From Mycobacterium paragordonae (GTDB taxonomy: Bacteria; Actinomycetota; Actinomycetes; Mycobacteriales; Mycobacteriaceae): a stretch of 64,000 nucleotides of DNA. The stretch spans positions 3,038,001 through 3,102,000 of the forward strand of contig NZ_CP025546.1 in assembly GCF_003614435.1 (NCBI RefSeq), written 5' to 3'. This document shows positions 62,741 through 64,000 of this stretch, one piece after another. The number at the start of each line of letters is the position of its first letter. Positions within the stretch are counted from its first letter, which is position 1. The position numbers were made by a program, and so were the translations under genes. The notes beneath the pieces are model-generated. The model did not search any database. It was not told the origin of the DNA and was given only the letters and a program-made list of their open reading frames with translations.

Positions 62741-64000
62741 CCTGCGCCGCCCAGGATGCCGACCTGAATCGAGGGCAGCTGGTCGTCCGCGGCCGCCACG
62801 GCAAAAAGGCTGGCCGCGTTGTAGAACGCGTCGTTGGTCATCAAGCCCCGCTGTGCGAGTTCGATGTGGTCGACTTCGGTGCCCCAGCGCATGGCGAACA
62901 ACCGCTTCAGCTGAGTCGGGTCGGGCCGTCGCAAGTTCAGATTCGGTTTCTGCCTGGCCAATTCGTCGCGACGGGCCAGCGCCTGGGCGGCCATCGTGCG
63001 CCACTCGGGCAATCGGGGATCCGTGCGCAGCAGTTCCAGGAAGTGCTGGATCGCGGGCAGTGACCGGGTGAAGAACAGGGTGCGGGTGGTCAAGCGCGCT
63101 GAAACCGAAATGGGGTCGTTGCCGAACTCTCGGCTTTCCTCCTTGGTAAGCCAGTGCGCGCGAACGCTTTCGGGGAAACCCGAGGCATCGATGATTCCCG
63201 AGGCGATCGCGTAGCGGTGGGCGATGGTTTCCAGGGCGCGTTCGTAGGCGCCGATGCCGTCGTAGGTGCCTGTGTCGGGTTCGCTGTCGATGGCCCGGGA
63301 TGCGCGGTCGCGAACGCTGCCCGCGTCGCCGGGATGTGTCACGTTCCTGTACCAGGCGGCCACCTGCTCCAGGGCCGGGCGGTAGGCCCACCGGTCGGTG
63401 GCGCACACGCTCAACAGCGAAAGCACGTCGACGTCAAGGATGTCGACGACCTCGGCTCCCCCCGGCGTCACCTCGACAGGCGTCGGCGGAGCCCACCGTT
63501 GCCGCCAACGCTCCGACCATACGGTGGGCGGAGGGCTGGGACGCACCGCCACGCTTCTCGGGCCGCTGATCACCTCGCGCAGTGCCAGCACCGCGTCGGC
63601 GTGCTTGATGTCGATCCGCATGGCCTTCAATTGTCTTGCCAGGCTTGCGCTTTCCGGGACGCCGGCGGACTCCAGCAGACGGTTCCAGGTGCGCTGGGTG
63701 AAAGGGGTGCGGCGGGCGGTCTCAATGAGCTGGTCGCCCGTTGCCGACGGCAGCACGCCGGATTTCACTGCCTGCGTGACTGTCTGGCGGATATTGACCA
63801 GGGCGTCCACGAAGACCGGGTAGCCATCGTCGGGGTCGCCGTGCACCATGCCGACTTCGTCGTCGGCGTCGATGATGCCGTCGCGGTACCCCTCGAACAC
63901 CCAGCCGTAGCCCTCCATGCCGAACGGATGCAGTTCCGCCGCCCGCAGCGCACCCATGCTCGATGAACCGACTACCCGCACTCCGTCGTCCATCAGGGTG
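62737..64000 (-). CDS. TfuA-like protein, 5' end beyond the window
   Basis: At least 420 codons, open to the window edge. The N-terminal visible part carries the TfuA core: [35 protein letters not shown] and [11 protein letters not shown]. In complete family members about 60-70 residues precede this block, so the true start lies outside; the ATG at 63993 is probably internal. The remaining 300 residues are helical, Arg/Ala-rich and unassigned. TfuA proteins act with YcaO enzymes to convert peptide amides to thioamides, as in trifolitoxin-type peptides and methyl-coenzyme M reductase. A ycaO gene would be expected just outside the window on the minus strand. This gene is not part of the M. tuberculosis neighbourhood that I know. 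Confidence 0.8.

Overview
The window is chromosomal DNA from a slow-growing, GC-rich Mycobacterium other than the M. tuberculosis complex. The evidence is five PE or PE_PGRS genes, one PPE gene, and a gene order that follows the M. tuberculosis Rv1650 to Rv1689 neighbourhood (pheT, argCJBDFRGH, pks10-pks7-pks8/17-pks9-pks11, cyp139, ABC-F gene, then after a gap Rv1683, Rv1684, Rv1685c, Rv1686c, Rv1687c, mpg, tyrS). I cannot name the species from sequence alone. Ortholog names rest on remembered family sequences, not on a search.

Layout. 1-1595: 3' end of pheT. 1727-2410: an extra folE-like GTP cyclohydrolase I behind a perfect palindrome. 2673-8809: three tandem PE genes whose products share a C-terminal domain that may be porin-like; the middle one also carries a PGRS region. 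9017-11938: a large SARP/NB-ARC regulator. 12019-19095 (minus): a giant PE protein of about 2358 aa dominated by 29 copies of a 54-aa (162-bp) Leu/Pro/Gly repeat in five higher-order blocks. It sits directly upstream of argC, where M. tuberculosis has PE_PGRS30.

19452-27971: the arginine operon argC-J-B-D-F-R-G-H with short start/stop overlaps, two putative ARG boxes over the argC start, and a strong inverted repeat between argG and argH. 28094-45945: the polyketide block. Two type III PKS genes (pks10, pks11) with near-identical promoters flank three type I PKS genes. Pks7 (methylmalonyl-type AT) and the unsplit Pks8/17 (malonyl-type AT) are fully reducing modules. Pks9 is a KS-AT-ACP protein whose KS active-site Cys is Gln, so it reads as a KSQ loading module. 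No thioesterase is present. cyp139 and an ABC-F ATPase follow on the opposite strand.

49076-52225 (minus): a PE_PGRS gene. 52470-52750: a cobalamin riboswitch leading into a PPE2-like gene with a basic C-terminal patch. 54531-57705: an alpha/beta-hydrolase/acyl-CoA synthetase fusion (Rv1683-like) and a Trm112-like protein. 57695-59809 (minus): ATPase-permease-TetR operon with what looks like a leaderless promoter under two tandem palindromic operators. Then mpg, a bile-acid:sodium-symporter-family transporter not present at this place in M. tuberculosis, tyrS, and at the window edge a truncated TfuA-like gene, a family that works with YcaO enzymes in peptide thioamidation.

I saw no tRNA or rRNA gene, no insertion sequence and no CRISPR array.
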